In this document: piece by piece, positions 11,898-22,058 of the stretch
Layout of the letters: each line of letters opens with the position of its first letter
How positions within the stretch are numbered: position 1 is the first letter of the stretch
Source: Casuarina equisetifolia
Lineage: Eukaryota > Streptophyta > Magnoliopsida > Fagales > Casuarinaceae
Assembly (NCBI GenBank): GCA_028551475.1
Contig: CM052358.1
Location: 18,254,853-18,318,852 of the forward strand
DNA: 64,000 nucleotides
Direction: 5' to 3'
Notes under the pieces: generated by a model
Told to the model about the DNA's origin: nothing
The model's input: the letters and a program-made list of their open reading frames with translations, nothing else
The model's database searches: none
Position numbers and translations under genes: made by a program

Positions 11898-13154
11898 TGT
11901 TCGGTGAAATCTAAATGCAAGTGAACATGTCGAACAAGTAATATAATGATAAGAAAGATATCGTCCCACAAAGATTGGTGATTACTAGACCAACTAATTA
12001 CTAACGGTGAATAACTCCTAGAATTTATCTAGCAAACTAAATTGATGGATGATAGATTAACTAACTAAGTCTAAGAAAACTTAATAAAAGAAATATGTTA
12101 GAGCATATGACTTCACCATAATTACTAGGTACTAATATTGATTATTTATGCTTGCAAGAGAGATAATATCTATGTGATGGCGGAATTTCCTAATTTATTT
12201 ACTATCCTATGTCTAGGTATAGCAAACCTACTTAGTTCATTAATTCACTATATCTCTATATGTGAATTGAAACAAACCAAATGCATTAGGATCTATGAAT
12301 ATTCTCAGTTTACACCAAAAGCCACACAAACAATATGGTATATGTCTATCCATATTTAATTTATGGTTACATATTACAAGAAGCAACTGCATGCTATTTC
12401 CTGTCGGTCTTTAACATGCAAATCAAGTCATCTAAGTGGTAGCTAATCACCTAAAAGCATTAAACTCCGTAATATGTAACTTCACATAAATAAAATATCT
12501 TGCAAAACATAATAATCATAAGATTCATACCATCATAATTAGGTTACATCGTAGTTCTAACAAAAATAAACTAAAACATAAAGAAATAATGAGGAAGAAT
12601 GGTAATAAGAAATAAAGAAGGCATCTTGAATCCAAGAACAAGAAGTTTGTCACCCTTTTTGTCTTCTCTTTAAGAAAACCTTGAATTCTTGGCTTCTTTC
12701 TTGAGTTGTGCTCAATTTCCTCCTCCTCTCTCTTTTGCCTCTTCTCTTCTCTTCTCTTAAATAGGGTTTAGGTTTAGACCTATCTCCTATCCTAGTAGAA
12801 TTGGGTTTTAGAGACCTAAAATAATTGGGTTTTGAACTCCTAAATTAATTGAGACTTGAATTCCTAACATGACTGGGTTTTCTATTTAAATAAAAAATCC
12901 AATAACAATAGAAAATCTAATAACAATTATCCAAAGCCCAAGCCCATCTTGACTCTCTTGATCTTGATATTACAATTCTGTCACACAATAAGCATCAAGT
13001 TCTCCATGTTCATTCCTTTTCTCCTTGCCTCCTTGTGCTACAAAAACAAGACAAATTTAAATAAATAAGAGGAGTTCAAATATTTTCTCATAAGCATTGT
13101 ATTATTTATTGCCTAAAAAATAGATAAAATAACTCTATAAAAATAGAGTTATCA
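11898..13154 (-). mobile_element. Solo LTR of the Athila-like gypsy family, in COPIA-1
   Basis: On the + strand it begins TGTTCGGTGAAATC and ends ATAGAGTTATCA, so in its own sense it is TGATAACTC...CCGAACA, the same ends as the LTRs at 31579 and 54504. It is 1257 bp long and flanked by a perfect 5-bp duplication GCCAC. No internal gypsy sequence adjoins it, so it is a solo LTR made by LTR-LTR recombination after insertion into COPIA-1. Confidence 0.95.
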
Positions 13155-13159
13155 GCCAC

Positions 13160-13589
13160 TAAGCGAGCCTTGTACCTCTCCACTATTTTATTAACGTTGT
13201 GCTTGATCTTATAAACCCATTTGTATCCAATGGCTTTTCTCCCAGGTGGAAGGTCCACAATATCCTAAGTGTTATTTACCTCCAATGCTTTGTGGAAGGT
13301 CCACAATATCCCAATGCTTTGATCTTTTGTGTCATGGCATCTTGCCATCTAAGATCGTAAACTGCCTCATGGTGATAGGTAGGTTCGGTTTCTAATGAGA
13401 TGAAGGCAATCAAGTTTTGGGTGAAGGCTAAAAGATTAACATAGGAAATAAAGGCCAAAAATGGATATTCGGATGATGTGATTTCAAGAACATCGATGGT
13501 GGGACATACGTAATCACTGGACTAGAGTGGTGGTTATGGCACTCAAGTAAAGCGTCTTAGGATTACAGTGGCTGAAAGAGAGGGAGCAA
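13160..13589 (-). pseudogene. COPIA-1 linker and start of reverse transcriptase
   Basis: Minus-strand reading gives a YKARLVA-like start of the copia reverse transcriptase near 13160-13200, a K(A)IGYKWVY-type block near 13205-13250, and WQDAMTQKIKALG near 13320-13360 (family WxxAMxxEixAL). A short local duplication (GGAAGGTCCACAATATCC at about 13248 and 13293) disrupts it. It is separated from its downstream half by the solo LTR and from its upstream part by plastid DNA. Confidence 0.75.
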
Positions 13590-13883
13590 CATATCTAGTA
13601 TTCAGAGTTTGCCTCGATTTGGTACCCCTCTCACGGCTCGCACTGAAATAGTGCTTTACCCCTAAATGTCTAGTCAACTACTGCGCCTCAACGCATTTTG
13701 AGGAGAACCAACTAGCTCTGGGTTCGAGTGGCATTTCACCCCTAACCATAACTCATCTGCTGATTTTTCAAAATTAGTCGGTTCGGACCTCCAATTAGTT
13801 TCACCCAAGCTTCATCCTGGTCATGGATAGATCACCCAGGTTCGGGTCCATAAGCAGTGACAATTGCCCTATGAAGACTCGCT
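13590..13883 (-). pseudogene. rrn23: Plastid 23S rRNA fragment (nuclear plastid DNA insert)
   Basis: The minus strand reads the conserved domain-II stretch of plastid 23S rRNA. Landmarks include GAAAGCGAGTCTTCAT, the ATGACCAGGATGAAGCTTGG block, TGGTTCTCC with its AAAATGCGTTGAGG continuation, GGGGTAAAGCACT and CAAATCGAGGCAAACTCTGA. It carries scattered transitions relative to the pattern I know, and it stops abruptly at 13590 against copia sequence. It cannot act as rRNA, because it is only about 290 bases of a roughly 2.8-kb gene, sitting inside a retrotransposon. Confidence 0.93.
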
Positions 13884-14075
13884 TTCGCTACGGTTTGGAA
13901 AGGAAAAATACTTCGAAGATGGACTTGTTCCCATTCAATAGTCAGGAATTCTTGACGGTATCTAGCTGGAACAACCTGTTCTTCTTGAATACCTCGATTA
14001 AGCGCCAAAAGATTTCCTGCCGCTACAATATAGTATTCATCTCTACTTGGTGATAAATAAAGCATCCGCACTTTT
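13884..14075 (-). pseudogene. rpoB: Plastid rpoB fragment (nuclear plastid DNA insert)
   Basis: The minus strand from about 14071 to 13884 reads a central part of the plastid-encoded RNA polymerase beta subunit: [48 protein letters not shown] and RSIFPFQ. In plastids RpoB is part of the multisubunit RNA polymerase. Here only about 60 codons are present, and they run straight into 23S rRNA sequence, so the frame past FPFQ (to 13832) encodes nonsense. In plastid genomes rpoB and the 23S gene lie far apart, so the join is a rearrangement. Confidence 0.93.
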
Positions 14076-14560
14076 TTTTATGGGACAGTGATGAAGTGTT
14101 TGGTTCATCATCGTCAGAGAAGAAGTCATATGGATCGGCTAAAGGTGGCAAAGGTATGGGTGTACAATATGAAGAAGGAAATGGCTTGGATGGAGCAAGA
14201 ATTGACACATTAGCAGTGGGCAATGAGTCTGAGCATTCATTGAGTGGCACTAAATATCAATGTGTTTTTGGAACCTCTACAACAAGAACTATCAATGGGA
14301 CCTGTTGAGTAGAATGTGACCTAGACTACATAGATGAAAAAGGGAAAGTGTCCTCATGGAATTTTACATCCTGACTGACAAAGAAGCAACGACTTTCAGA
14401 ATTGTAAAGTCTATATCCCTTATGGCTAGATGTATATCTCATGAAAATGAAAAATGTTGCTCATGGAGCAAATTTGTCTTTAGGTCCCATAGTGGAGGCA
14501 AAGTAGAGACAACCAAAAACCCTAAGATGAGAAATTTTGGGTGGTTTTCCAATTAATTTT
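14076..14560 (-). pseudogene. COPIA-1 integrase C-terminal end and linker
   Basis: Minus-strand frames at 14076-14250 give a serine/proline-rich peptide (PLPPLADPYDFFSDDDEPN), typical of the variable linker between copia integrase and reverse transcriptase. 14330-14560 carries the integrase C-terminal part in broken frames. The linker is cut at 14075 by the plastid insert. Confidence 0.6.
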
Positions 14561-14637
14561 TCATAATGGGTTGCACCATTCAAGACAGATGACGACATTC
14601 TATTAATAAGATATGTCATTGTAAAAATGCATTCTCC

Positions 14638-15250
14638 CTAAAACTTGGTGGGAAGATGACTTTGGAATTTGAGCGCTTGTGCAACATCTAAGATGTGACG
14701 ATGTTTGCGCTTAACAACACTGTTTTGTTGGGGAGTGTGTACACTGGGACTTTCATGCTTAACTCCATGTGATGAAAAAAGTTGTTTGGTGTTATGATTG
14801 AAGAAATCTAGAGCATTGTCAATCCTAATGCATTTGACTTTTGTGTCAAACTGTGTTTTACCAAGATGATAAATTCTTCTAATTTTTGAAAGTCTCATCC
14901 TTACCCTTCATAAGGAACGTCCATGTCCCTTGTGAAAAATCATCCACAATGATGAGGAAGTACCATAATCCATCATGAGTGAGGGTCCAATATGGTCCCC
15001 AAACATCACGTATCAAGTAAAAAAATCGTTGAGCTATATAATCACGCATTAGAAAAGGATTGCGAGTTTCTTTCGTAGGAGGACAAGTGGCACAACAATC
15101 ATTGAGGGAAGCATTTTGAAAAGGAAGTTATTTAATAAACTTGAATTTTGCATCAAACATATGGCTAGAACGACAATGCCAAAGTTTGAAATCATAGTTG
15201 GTATAACTCGATAAAAAGTTTACAAAATGTGGAGTCAAAACAATTGAAAA
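14638..15250 (-). pseudogene. COPIA-1 integrase
   Basis: The frame 14638-14898 contains KCIRIDNALDFF (second catalytic aspartate, usual RTDNGxEF) and HTPQQNSVVKRKHRHIL. At the third catalytic position the usual glutamate of QQNGVxERKHR is lysine. Upstream, in other frames (about 14900-15250), are a WGPY...FLIIVDDFSQGTW-like first catalytic block and a zinc-finger pre-integrase part (LWHCRSSHMFD). Integrase inserts the cDNA into the host genome. This copy has lost a catalytic residue and its frame. Confidence 0.8.
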
Positions 15251-15612
15251 ATGTAAATATTTTCTAGTAGGTCGTGCAACAAAAAAATAGAGTCCATTCT
15301 TCATTCTACCTAGTCCTTTAACATCACTCGTTGAAAGGTCCTAAAAGACACAAAAATCGGTGTAGAGGATGATGTGACAATTATTGTCTAAGCAAAATTT
15401 TGAGACAAATATCAAATTGAACTTGAAATCATGTGAGTATAAGACAATATTCAATGTGAAATGCTTGGATATATGGGTGTTGCCAGTATGAGTAACAATG
15501 CGCTATCACCATTTGGAAATTTAAATTTCCTAGATCTAGATGCACATGATATGATTGAATCTAGGCAATTTAAGTTGGTAGTAATATGATTACTTGCACC
15601 ATAATTAATTAC

Positions 15613-16037
15613 CTAGACTCTATTAAGAAAACCAAGCATACCCTCTACCAAATAAGCATGGCTAGCAGAGGAGTCATCCTTGATGAACTTCATGAAATGC
15701 TGGTAGTTAGTCTTGGTTATGAAGACTGAATCCGAATCATTAACTACCAGGTTAGCCTTTGCTTCCTTTTTATAGTGCTTGTGTTTGGGAGGAAAACTGT
15801 TCAATTTATAACATTCCTTCTGCTCATGCTTATAATTCTTGTAATACTCACATTGAGGACCAGTAATTCTGTAGCAATTCTCACTTTTGTGGCCACTTTT
15901 TCCACAATGTTGACATTTTTCACTTGGAAGAGCCCTAAATGACATGTCGTTTGCAGGGGCTCTAAATGACATGTCATTGGTTCGAAACGGCTAGGCGTTT
16001 TGTGTAGCTTTAAATGAGAACAACACATCATTCTCAA
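15613..16037 (-). pseudogene. COPIA-1 gag, nucleocapsid part
   Basis: Contains a CCHC zinc knuckle CQHCGKSGHKSENC, then a second degenerate one, CEYYKNYKHEQKEC, where the second cysteine is tyrosine. The knuckle binds element RNA for packaging. Two overlapping frames (15613-15972 and 15801-16037) show a frameshift. The rest of gag should lie at 16040-16600, where no long frame remains. Confidence 0.75.
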
Positions 16038-16604
16038 TCAATGTTGACTACGTGGAAGTCACCCCAATAGGTTGCCTCGCCATAACAGTTCCAGAACCAG
16101 CGACTGAGTTTGTTGTGTGGGATGAAGATTTCGCCACAACAAACAAAAATTCTCTGGTCATCTTCCCCAATTCTGTCTAGCAATATTCCGCCTTGCTGAG
16201 CATGAAATAGGCCTTAATTACGTACAAAAGTGGCTGCATTGTAAAACTTTGGTCCTAAATCACTGAATAGACGTCATCAAGGTCATGCATTAGCTTATAG
16301 AATTTTAGGGTTTCCTAGTGAACCTTCCATAGCTGAAAAGTGAGCATTTTCGGTGAAATAAGATCCATTATGGACTCATATTCCTCCCAGAGTTGCCAAA
16401 GTTGGCCGAAATAAGTGGTAATTGTCTATCTCCCTTGCCAAATATGCCATAATTGAGTGATTAGGTCATAGATTCAAGATGGGTCGACCTGATTGTAGCA
16501 GGCCCGAAGCTTCACCCATATTTTCATGGTGGAACGGGTGTAGATTAGCCCATCATGGAGCTCCATAGAGATGGAATTCAGAATCCATCCCTGGCACACC
16601 TAGT

Positions 16605-16620
16605 TGCAAAGCTCCTAGAG
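16605..16620 (-). promoter_or_regulatory. COPIA-1 primer-binding site, degenerate
   Basis: On the element strand the bases next to the 5' LTR read CGCTCTAGGAGCTTTG. This resembles the copia site TGGTATCAGAGC plus TTTG (initiator-Met tRNA complement), with several changes. Confidence 0.5.
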
Positions 16621-16621
16621 C

Positions 16622-16933
16622 GGTAGAAGATAACATGATAATTGGATAAATCTTATAACTTTCATTAACAAGCAAACCAATTTACAAGGGTTACAACGGG
16701 AGAAGTGATTCCCAGTTAGGGTTCTACTATTAGTTTAAGCATGTATAAAAACAAGTAAAGAATCACCTTTGTCGTTGTCACGCATGCTCTGTGGACTCTG
16801 GCAATGATGGCTCTGGTGTAGGGTGGATGCAGATGGTGCAGATGGGTGGTGCAGGTGGAGAACGTCCTTTATGACTCTATTGTCAGGGATGCTGACATGG
16901 ATGTTGGCTAGGATGCTAGCTTATATTCAAACA
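16622..16933 (-). repeat. COPIA-1 5' LTR
   Basis: Same length (312 bp) as the 3' LTR at 10209 and aligned along its whole length. The TG end is mutated to GG at 16622-16623, and it ends TATTCAAACA. Confidence 0.85.
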
Positions 16934-17623
16934 TTTCCGACAAGCAAATAGCCTTTCTCTAAATGGTTTATAATATGAGCATGCATTTTATCACTTAGCT
17001 CGATTTAAAAGTTTTTTTTTTATATATATAATTGCATTGCATTGTAGTGATCTACGATTTAATTATTCTAAGATCAACTTATAAAAAGTTCATCTCTTGA
17101 ATGAAAATTAACTTATAAAAATAAATATTATTTTCTTATCTGTAAATGATAATATTTTTTGATGATTCCTTTGTAAACTAGATAGGTACTTAACTTTTCT
17201 AATCTATGTAGATGGTGCACTAAGAAATGTTTTACATACTTTGAATTTAAAAATAAAAAAATAAAACATATTATTATTATATTGTTAGAATTGTTGTCTC
17301 AATGAATATTTCAAAGTATACAAGTAGTTGTTAGATTTAACTTTAGTTTACAATCACAATCAATTTTATTACTTGATATTGTATTAATAAATAGATAAAT
17401 TAATTTTTTGATTAATAAAATATCTTAAATTATTTGTAGAGTATGACTAGTATTTTTACTATTATGTTTCACAATTACTTGATGTGAGAATAACGCATCA
17501 TGATGCAAGCTATTATGAGTGTACTTATGTCACAATGTTCGTAAAAACTATCCAATTAATCTATTTTTTTAAGGTTAGATAAAATAAATTGAAAATAAGG
17601 TATAATAAGTAGAAGTTTACAGA
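16934..17623. other. AT-rich, one dispersed repeat
   Basis: 17278-17402 resembles 5041-5165. Otherwise no gene, RNA or transposon end was recognised. Confidence 0.4.
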
Positions 17624-17964
17624 TTGATTGCATTTAAGGCAGAAACGCTTTTATTTGTAATCCAGAATCACTCATCCAATATGCTTCCTTATGAGTTTTT
17701 CCACGAGTTCAAGTGTATGTCAGATGCTTGCGCTTTTAACAAGCATGTTCTTCTCTCCTTTAGCAAGAAACCACTCGCTAGCACATGGGTAGTCTCTATT
17801 AAAGAGCTCCTCCATAGCTATCAGGGTCCACCAGCTACAGTCACCATTAATGGAAAGCATCTAACGGAGACAACATTTAATGAACATAAAGCATTTAATA
17901 TGCAGGCAATTAGAGCCGTTGAAAGAACTACAAAGATTTCATGCCAAACTCAACTCACTCACTT
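17624..17964 (+). other. Unrecognised open frame cut by COPIA-2
   Basis: An open forward frame starts at 17624 and runs into COPIA-2 (the frame formally ends at 18016 inside the LTR). The peptide (MLPYEFFHEFKCMSDAC, LLHSYQGPPATVTING) matches no family I know. Patches of the DNA, such as CAGATGC and AACAAGCAT, recur near 8610-8660, so this could be non-coding repeated DNA instead. If it was ever coding, the insertion at 17965-17969 ended it. The sequence resumes at 23859 without an obvious continuation. Confidence 0.25.
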
Positions 17965-17969
17965 AGAGC
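17965..17969. repeat. Target-site duplication AGAGC, left copy
   Basis: AGAGC immediately left of COPIA-2. The identical right copy is at 23854-23858. Confidence 0.9.
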
Positions 17970-18450
17970 TAAAGAAAAATAGAGAAAAGCAAGGAATCTC
18001 AAGGGAGATGAACTGAACCTTATATTAAGAAAAACTACAAGAACAAACATTTATAATGTATGAAAAGATAAAGAAAAGGATTATACAAGTATCACTTATA
18101 TACAAGAATGACAAAGAGACCGTTGTGTATCAACAGTTTGTTTTGAGTTTGAATTTGATTTTGAAGATGTAGTGTGCATCGTTTGAGAAACTGAAAAGGA
18201 GATTGTTTCAAAGGCTGTCAGCGTAGAATGAGGAGCAGATTCGTGTTCAATTTCAACTAGAGGCAAGCTAGGAGAAAGGGCATAGAAGGAGGCCATTGTT
18301 TCAGAGGCTGTCAACATAGAATGAAGAGCAGATTCATTTTTAGTTTCAACTAGAGGCAGGCTAGGAGAAAGGGCATAGGAGGAGGCCATCTTAGACTTTT
18401 CTTTACTGTGCTGACGTGAATGCTTCTTTTTTGGGTAGTTACTTTCTTTA
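17970..18450 (-). repeat. COPIA-2 3' LTR with a coding-like tandem repeat
   Basis: Runs from TAAAGAAAAATAG to TTACTTTCTTTA on the + strand. Inside, a 99-bp unit occurs twice (about 18201-18398). On the minus strand the LTR is open for over 110 codons in both LTR copies and encodes a repeated MASSYALSPSLPLVE-type peptide. The bases beyond 18450 (GGCCCCTGCA) read TGCAGGGGCC on the element strand, the polypurine tract. Confidence 0.85.
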
Positions 18451-18469
18451 GGCCCCTGCAAACTTGGTA

Positions 18470-19310
18470 GGGAATAAGATGTTACAACTTGGTAACCTGC
18501 ACTTCTTTCTTAGCATTGAGGTTCATCGAATAGCTACTGGGTTACACTTAAGTCAAAGACAATATGCCATAGACCTTTTGTCACGAGCCAACATGACTAA
18601 TTGCAAATCCATTGCTACACCACTTGCTACCAAGCCGCCACAAGTCAAACTTGGCTCCTCTCTTTTCTCTCAGCCATCTACCTTCCGAAGCCTAGTTGGG
18701 GCTCTTCAATATTTAACCCTAACTAGGCTTGATTTATCTTTTGTTGTTAATTAGCTTTGTCAGGTGATGCATCCTTCCCTTCTTAACCATCACAATCTCA
18801 AGCAGGTCCTATGATATGTTCATGGCATAGTTGATTTAGGCCTCTAGTTTCACTTTCATAGTGGCCTTGATCTCTATGGATTCACCAATGTTGATTAGGG
18901 TGGCTGTCCCTCTACTTGGCGGTCAACTTCAGGCTTTTATTTCTTTTTAGGAGCAAATTTAATTTCCTGGAGTTCAAAACGTCAACCAATAGTATCCAAG
19001 TCCTCCACTAAATCAGAATATCGTTCTCTTACTTCCGTTGCTACAGAGTCTACCTGGATATATGCTCTCCTCTGTGACCTCTCTATGCCTCAACCACATC
19101 CCACGTTGTTGCATTGTGATAACATTTCAGCCTTGTAACTCACAACCAAGCCTGCTCTAAATGGAAAAGCAAAGCACATCTCCATTAATTATCATTTTAT
19201 ACGTGAAAAAGTGGCTTTGGGATCCATTACTACAGTTTATGTCCCATCTTCTCGACAGCTTGCTGATATTTTTACCAAGCCCCTACTACGTCTCTCTTTT
19301 CTCTCCTTGC
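18470..19310 (+). pseudogene. COPIA-2 RNase H and end of reverse transcriptase, inverted
   Basis: The + strand reads LQLGNLHFFLSIEVHRIATG, LHLSQRQYAIDLLSRANM, LVGALQYLTLTRLDLSFVVN, WRSTSGFYFFLGANLISWSS (RNase H), SSTKSEYRSL, HISINYHFIREKVALG and QLADIFTKPLLRLSF. It should follow the minus-strand reverse transcriptase that ends with ALHSEF near 19313, and it fits that end in sequence, but it points the other way. The frame has stops (for example after LSFVVN at 18754). The family role is RNA removal during cDNA synthesis. Confidence 0.88.
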
Positions 19311-19884
19311 GAAATTCTGAATGAAGGGCAGAAAGAAAATCCTTTACATGCTTGGTGGAGCTGCCGGTGACTATTAAATCATCCATATACAACAATAACC
19401 ACAAGTGCACCTTATTTGATTGATAAATAAACAATGAAGGATCATTTTGTGATGTAAGAAAGCCATATTCTAGCATAAATGAAGTGAAGCAGTCATACCT
19501 TGCTCTAGGAGCCTGCTTCAGGCCTTAGAGGGCATGCCTTAGCTTACAAACATGGTTGGGTTTGGCAGGATCAACATAACCAGGGGGCTGATGCATAAAC
19601 ACTGTCTCAGGGAGGGGCCTATGTAAGAAGGCATTATTGATATCAAATTGCAACAATGGCCAATTCCTAATGAAAGCAATAGAGAGAACAACGCAGATGG
19701 TTGTGTGTCTTACTACAGGGGAGAAGGTTTCAAGGAAATTAACTCCTAGCTCTTGGTGAAAACCTTTCACAACAAGCCTTGCCTTAAGTCTATCAACTGA
19801 ACCATCAGGACCAAGCTTGGTTTTATATACCCAATGGCAGACAACCACATTTTGTAAGGGATGATGAGGAACAAGAGACCACAT
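19311..19884 (-). pseudogene. COPIA-2 reverse transcriptase
   Basis: Minus strand: GSVDRLKARLVVKGFHQELG, NFLETFSPVVRHTTICVVLS, FDINNAFLHRPLPETVFMHQ (family VxNAFLxGxL) and PPGYVD at 19525-19884. A second piece follows, with MLEYGFLTSQNDPSLFIY and the catalytic LLYMDDLIVTGSS at 19320-19476. A stop and frame change separate the two. The enzyme copies element RNA to DNA. The catalytic YMDD is kept, but the C-terminal end has been cut off by the inversion at about 19311, after which the frame reads foreign peptide (RKERKERRSRG). Confidence 0.9.
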
Positions 19885-19890
19885 CTGGTT

Positions 19891-20778
19891 TCAAGCAAGT
19901 GCATGGATTTCTTCATCCATTGCAGATTTCCAGCCATTATGGAGAAGTGCAGATTTAACCGTGGTTGGTGGGGTAGGAACAATATGGGTGGAAAGGGCAT
20001 ATTTTGGGTTGGGTTTAAAAAGCCTAGACTGACTCCGTGTTTTCATGGGATGGGTTCGTGTGGGGACAGATGAAGGAATAGATAAAGAAGTGGATGAATT
20101 GTCATCTGATCCAAGATAAGTATCCAAACATGAAGTAGAAGCACAAGGTTGAGGAAAGAGAGGGTCATTTAAATGTGAAGAAGGTGAAACTTGGGATTGA
20201 GGAGGAGGGAGATTACTTAAAGGTAGAGAATTATCTAAAGGTGGAGAGTGGGTGTTGTGATGTGTGGAGGTAGGAACTTTTTCTAGTGAGGGGGTCCTAT
20301 GAGGAGAGAGAATATGGCTTAAAGGTGGAGAACGGGTTACGGAGGTGCCATAAGGAAAGAGACAATTATCCAAAAGTGAAAAGTGGGTGCCATGATGTGT
20401 GGAGGTAGAAACTTTTTCTAATGAGGGGGTCCCATGAGGAAAGAGAATATGGCTTAAAGGTGGAGAGTGGGTTACGGAGGTGCCATGAGGAGAGAGACAA
20501 TTATCCAAAAGTGGAGAGTGGATGCCATGATGTGTGGAAGTAGGAACTTTTTTTGGTGAGGATATGCATAGATCTAAAGGAGAACAATTGTGAACTTTTC
20601 TTTGTTGCACTCCATTTGTAGTATGTTGCATGGGAATAGGGGAGGAAGGCCCTCTAATCGAGGACGTCTCATGCTCTGCATGTGGGGAAAGCATTCCAAC
20701 TGTGCCATGAGGGGACGACGTGTTCCCACAAGGTGAGTTATGTACCAAAGAAGATCCTTGAAGGAGGCATGTGTCCAT
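19891..20778 (-). pseudogene. COPIA-2 integrase/RT linker with 45-residue tandem repeats
   Basis: A 295-codon frame rich in S, P, H and T links integrase and reverse transcriptase. It contains about three copies of a 45-residue unit (HSPPLSHILFPHGTPSLEKV...), matching a 135-bp DNA period with unit starts near 20266, 20401 and 20536. The end of the frame (SRLFKPNPKYALSTHIV, GWKSAMDEEIHAL) is the usual lead-in to copia reverse transcriptase. Low-complexity linkers are normal at this position, and the repeat is element-specific. Confidence 0.8.
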
Positions 20779-20865
20779 GAGAGGAACGGGCTTAGCAGGT
20801 GCACAAGGGCCAAAAGATGAGGATGAACTCGTAGGAGAGAGAGTCTATGAGTTTGACGTAGTAGC

Positions 20866-21192
20866 CTATGGAAAATAAGTACAGCTAGATGTAGAAGGCA
20901 ACAAGTTTACAGGAGTAGGCATAGCTGTAATAATAGTATTCAAAGGAGATGTTATAAAAGCAATCGAAGACCTAGGAGTAGCTTGTAGCTTCTTTTGAAT
21001 AAAAGGAAAGAGGTCTTCATTGAAGAGGACGTGCCAAGAGACAAAGGTTTGACGTGTAGGAATATGATAACACCGATAACCTTTGTGTTTAAGACTATAC
21101 CCCATAAAAACACATTCAAGAGAGCGTGGGGATAATTTATCTAAGGTCAAGTGTCGAAGGTGTGGATAACAAGCACATCCAAACATCCGCAA
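20866..21192 (-). pseudogene. COPIA-2 integrase C-terminal domain
   Basis: Minus-strand frame with MRMFGCACYPHLRHLTLDKL, SLECVFMGYSLKHKGYRCYH and VSWHVLFNEDLFPF, the conserved copia block after the integrase core (FGCxCYPxLR, CVFLGYSxxxKGYRC, SRHVxFxExxFPF). Confidence 0.88.
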
Positions 21193-21299
21193 GATGGAAT
21201 AATCATGCTTCCTTTGATATAATTGTTCAAACAGTGAAACCCCTTGCAGAAAGGTTGAAGGAAGTCTGTTAATAAAAAAGACAGCAGTAGCAAAAATAT

Positions 21300-21870
21300 C
21301 TAGCCAAAAAACCTTAGGTAATCCTGCTTGAGAAAGAAGAGTTCAACCCACTTCAGTAATATGCCTGTGTTTACGCTCAGCAAGGCCATTCTACTGAGGA
21401 GTATATGGACATGGTAATTGTTGTAAAATACCATGTTGGGACAGATATGAACACAACTTTTGACTTGTAAATTCTCCCCCGTTGTCACATTGTAGAATCT
21501 TAATAGAGGAACCCAACTACTTTCTACCATTAAATGAAAATGGACAAAAGTGTTAAATAAGTCGGATTTCTTTCGAATAGGATACAACCATGTAAAACGA
21601 CTAAAGTCGTCTACAAATAACACATAAAAGCAAAAGCCATCTATTGATTAAACAGGAGCAGGCCTTCATAAGTCAGAGTGAACCCTTTCTAATGGGAATG
21701 TTGCTCTATGTTGAGACGGAAAAAAAGGAAGTTTGGTGCTCTTCCCAACTTGACATTGAGGACATAAATACATGGAGGAACCGTGAACAGAAACTAAGTG
21801 ATGTTTCTTGAGAGAGGCAAGAATATTTGCACGAGGATGACCAAGACGTGAATGCCAAGTACTCTAAGAC
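21300..21870 (-). pseudogene. COPIA-2 integrase core and zinc-binding N-terminus
   Basis: 21300-21623 begins MLFVDDFSRFTWLYPIRKKS (first catalytic aspartate, VDDFSRF). The part that should carry the second aspartate and the catalytic glutamate is frameshifted. Upstream, 21750-21870 gives HSRLGHPRANILASLKKHHL and CPQCQVGKSTKLPF, the HHCC zinc motif. Dead by frameshift and stop codons. Confidence 0.82.
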
Positions 21871-22058
21871 ACAACCCACTGTCGAGAGGAAAACAAAGCA
21901 GAGTCATTATGGGTGGGCAGCAAATAAAGATTCCCGCGCTTAACTCCCCATGCTAGGATCTCCTTGCTCTGCAAATCCTTTATACAAAAGGAAGAAGTAT
22001 TAAACTCAACAGTACATGGAAAATCAGTCGTGAGTTGAGAGATAAAGAGAAGATCCTT

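Larger units (their letters stand above)
10209..16933 (-). mobile_element. COPIA-1: complete but dead copia retrotransposon
   Basis: Two direct 312-bp LTRs (10209-10520 and 16622-16933) bound an internal region whose minus strand reads gag, integrase, reverse transcriptase and RNase H in copia order. Hand comparison of the LTRs gives about 36 differences in 312 positions, mostly transitions, so the insertion is old. The element is broken by a solo LTR at 11898-13154 and by plastid DNA at 13590-14075. Flanking 5-mers CAAAA (left) and TTTCC (right) do not match, so no target duplication is visible. Confidence 0.9.

Noticed and set aside
13832-14071. 79-codon frame as a nuclear gene
   Set aside because: It is a chance fusion of plastid rpoB with 23S rRNA sequence.
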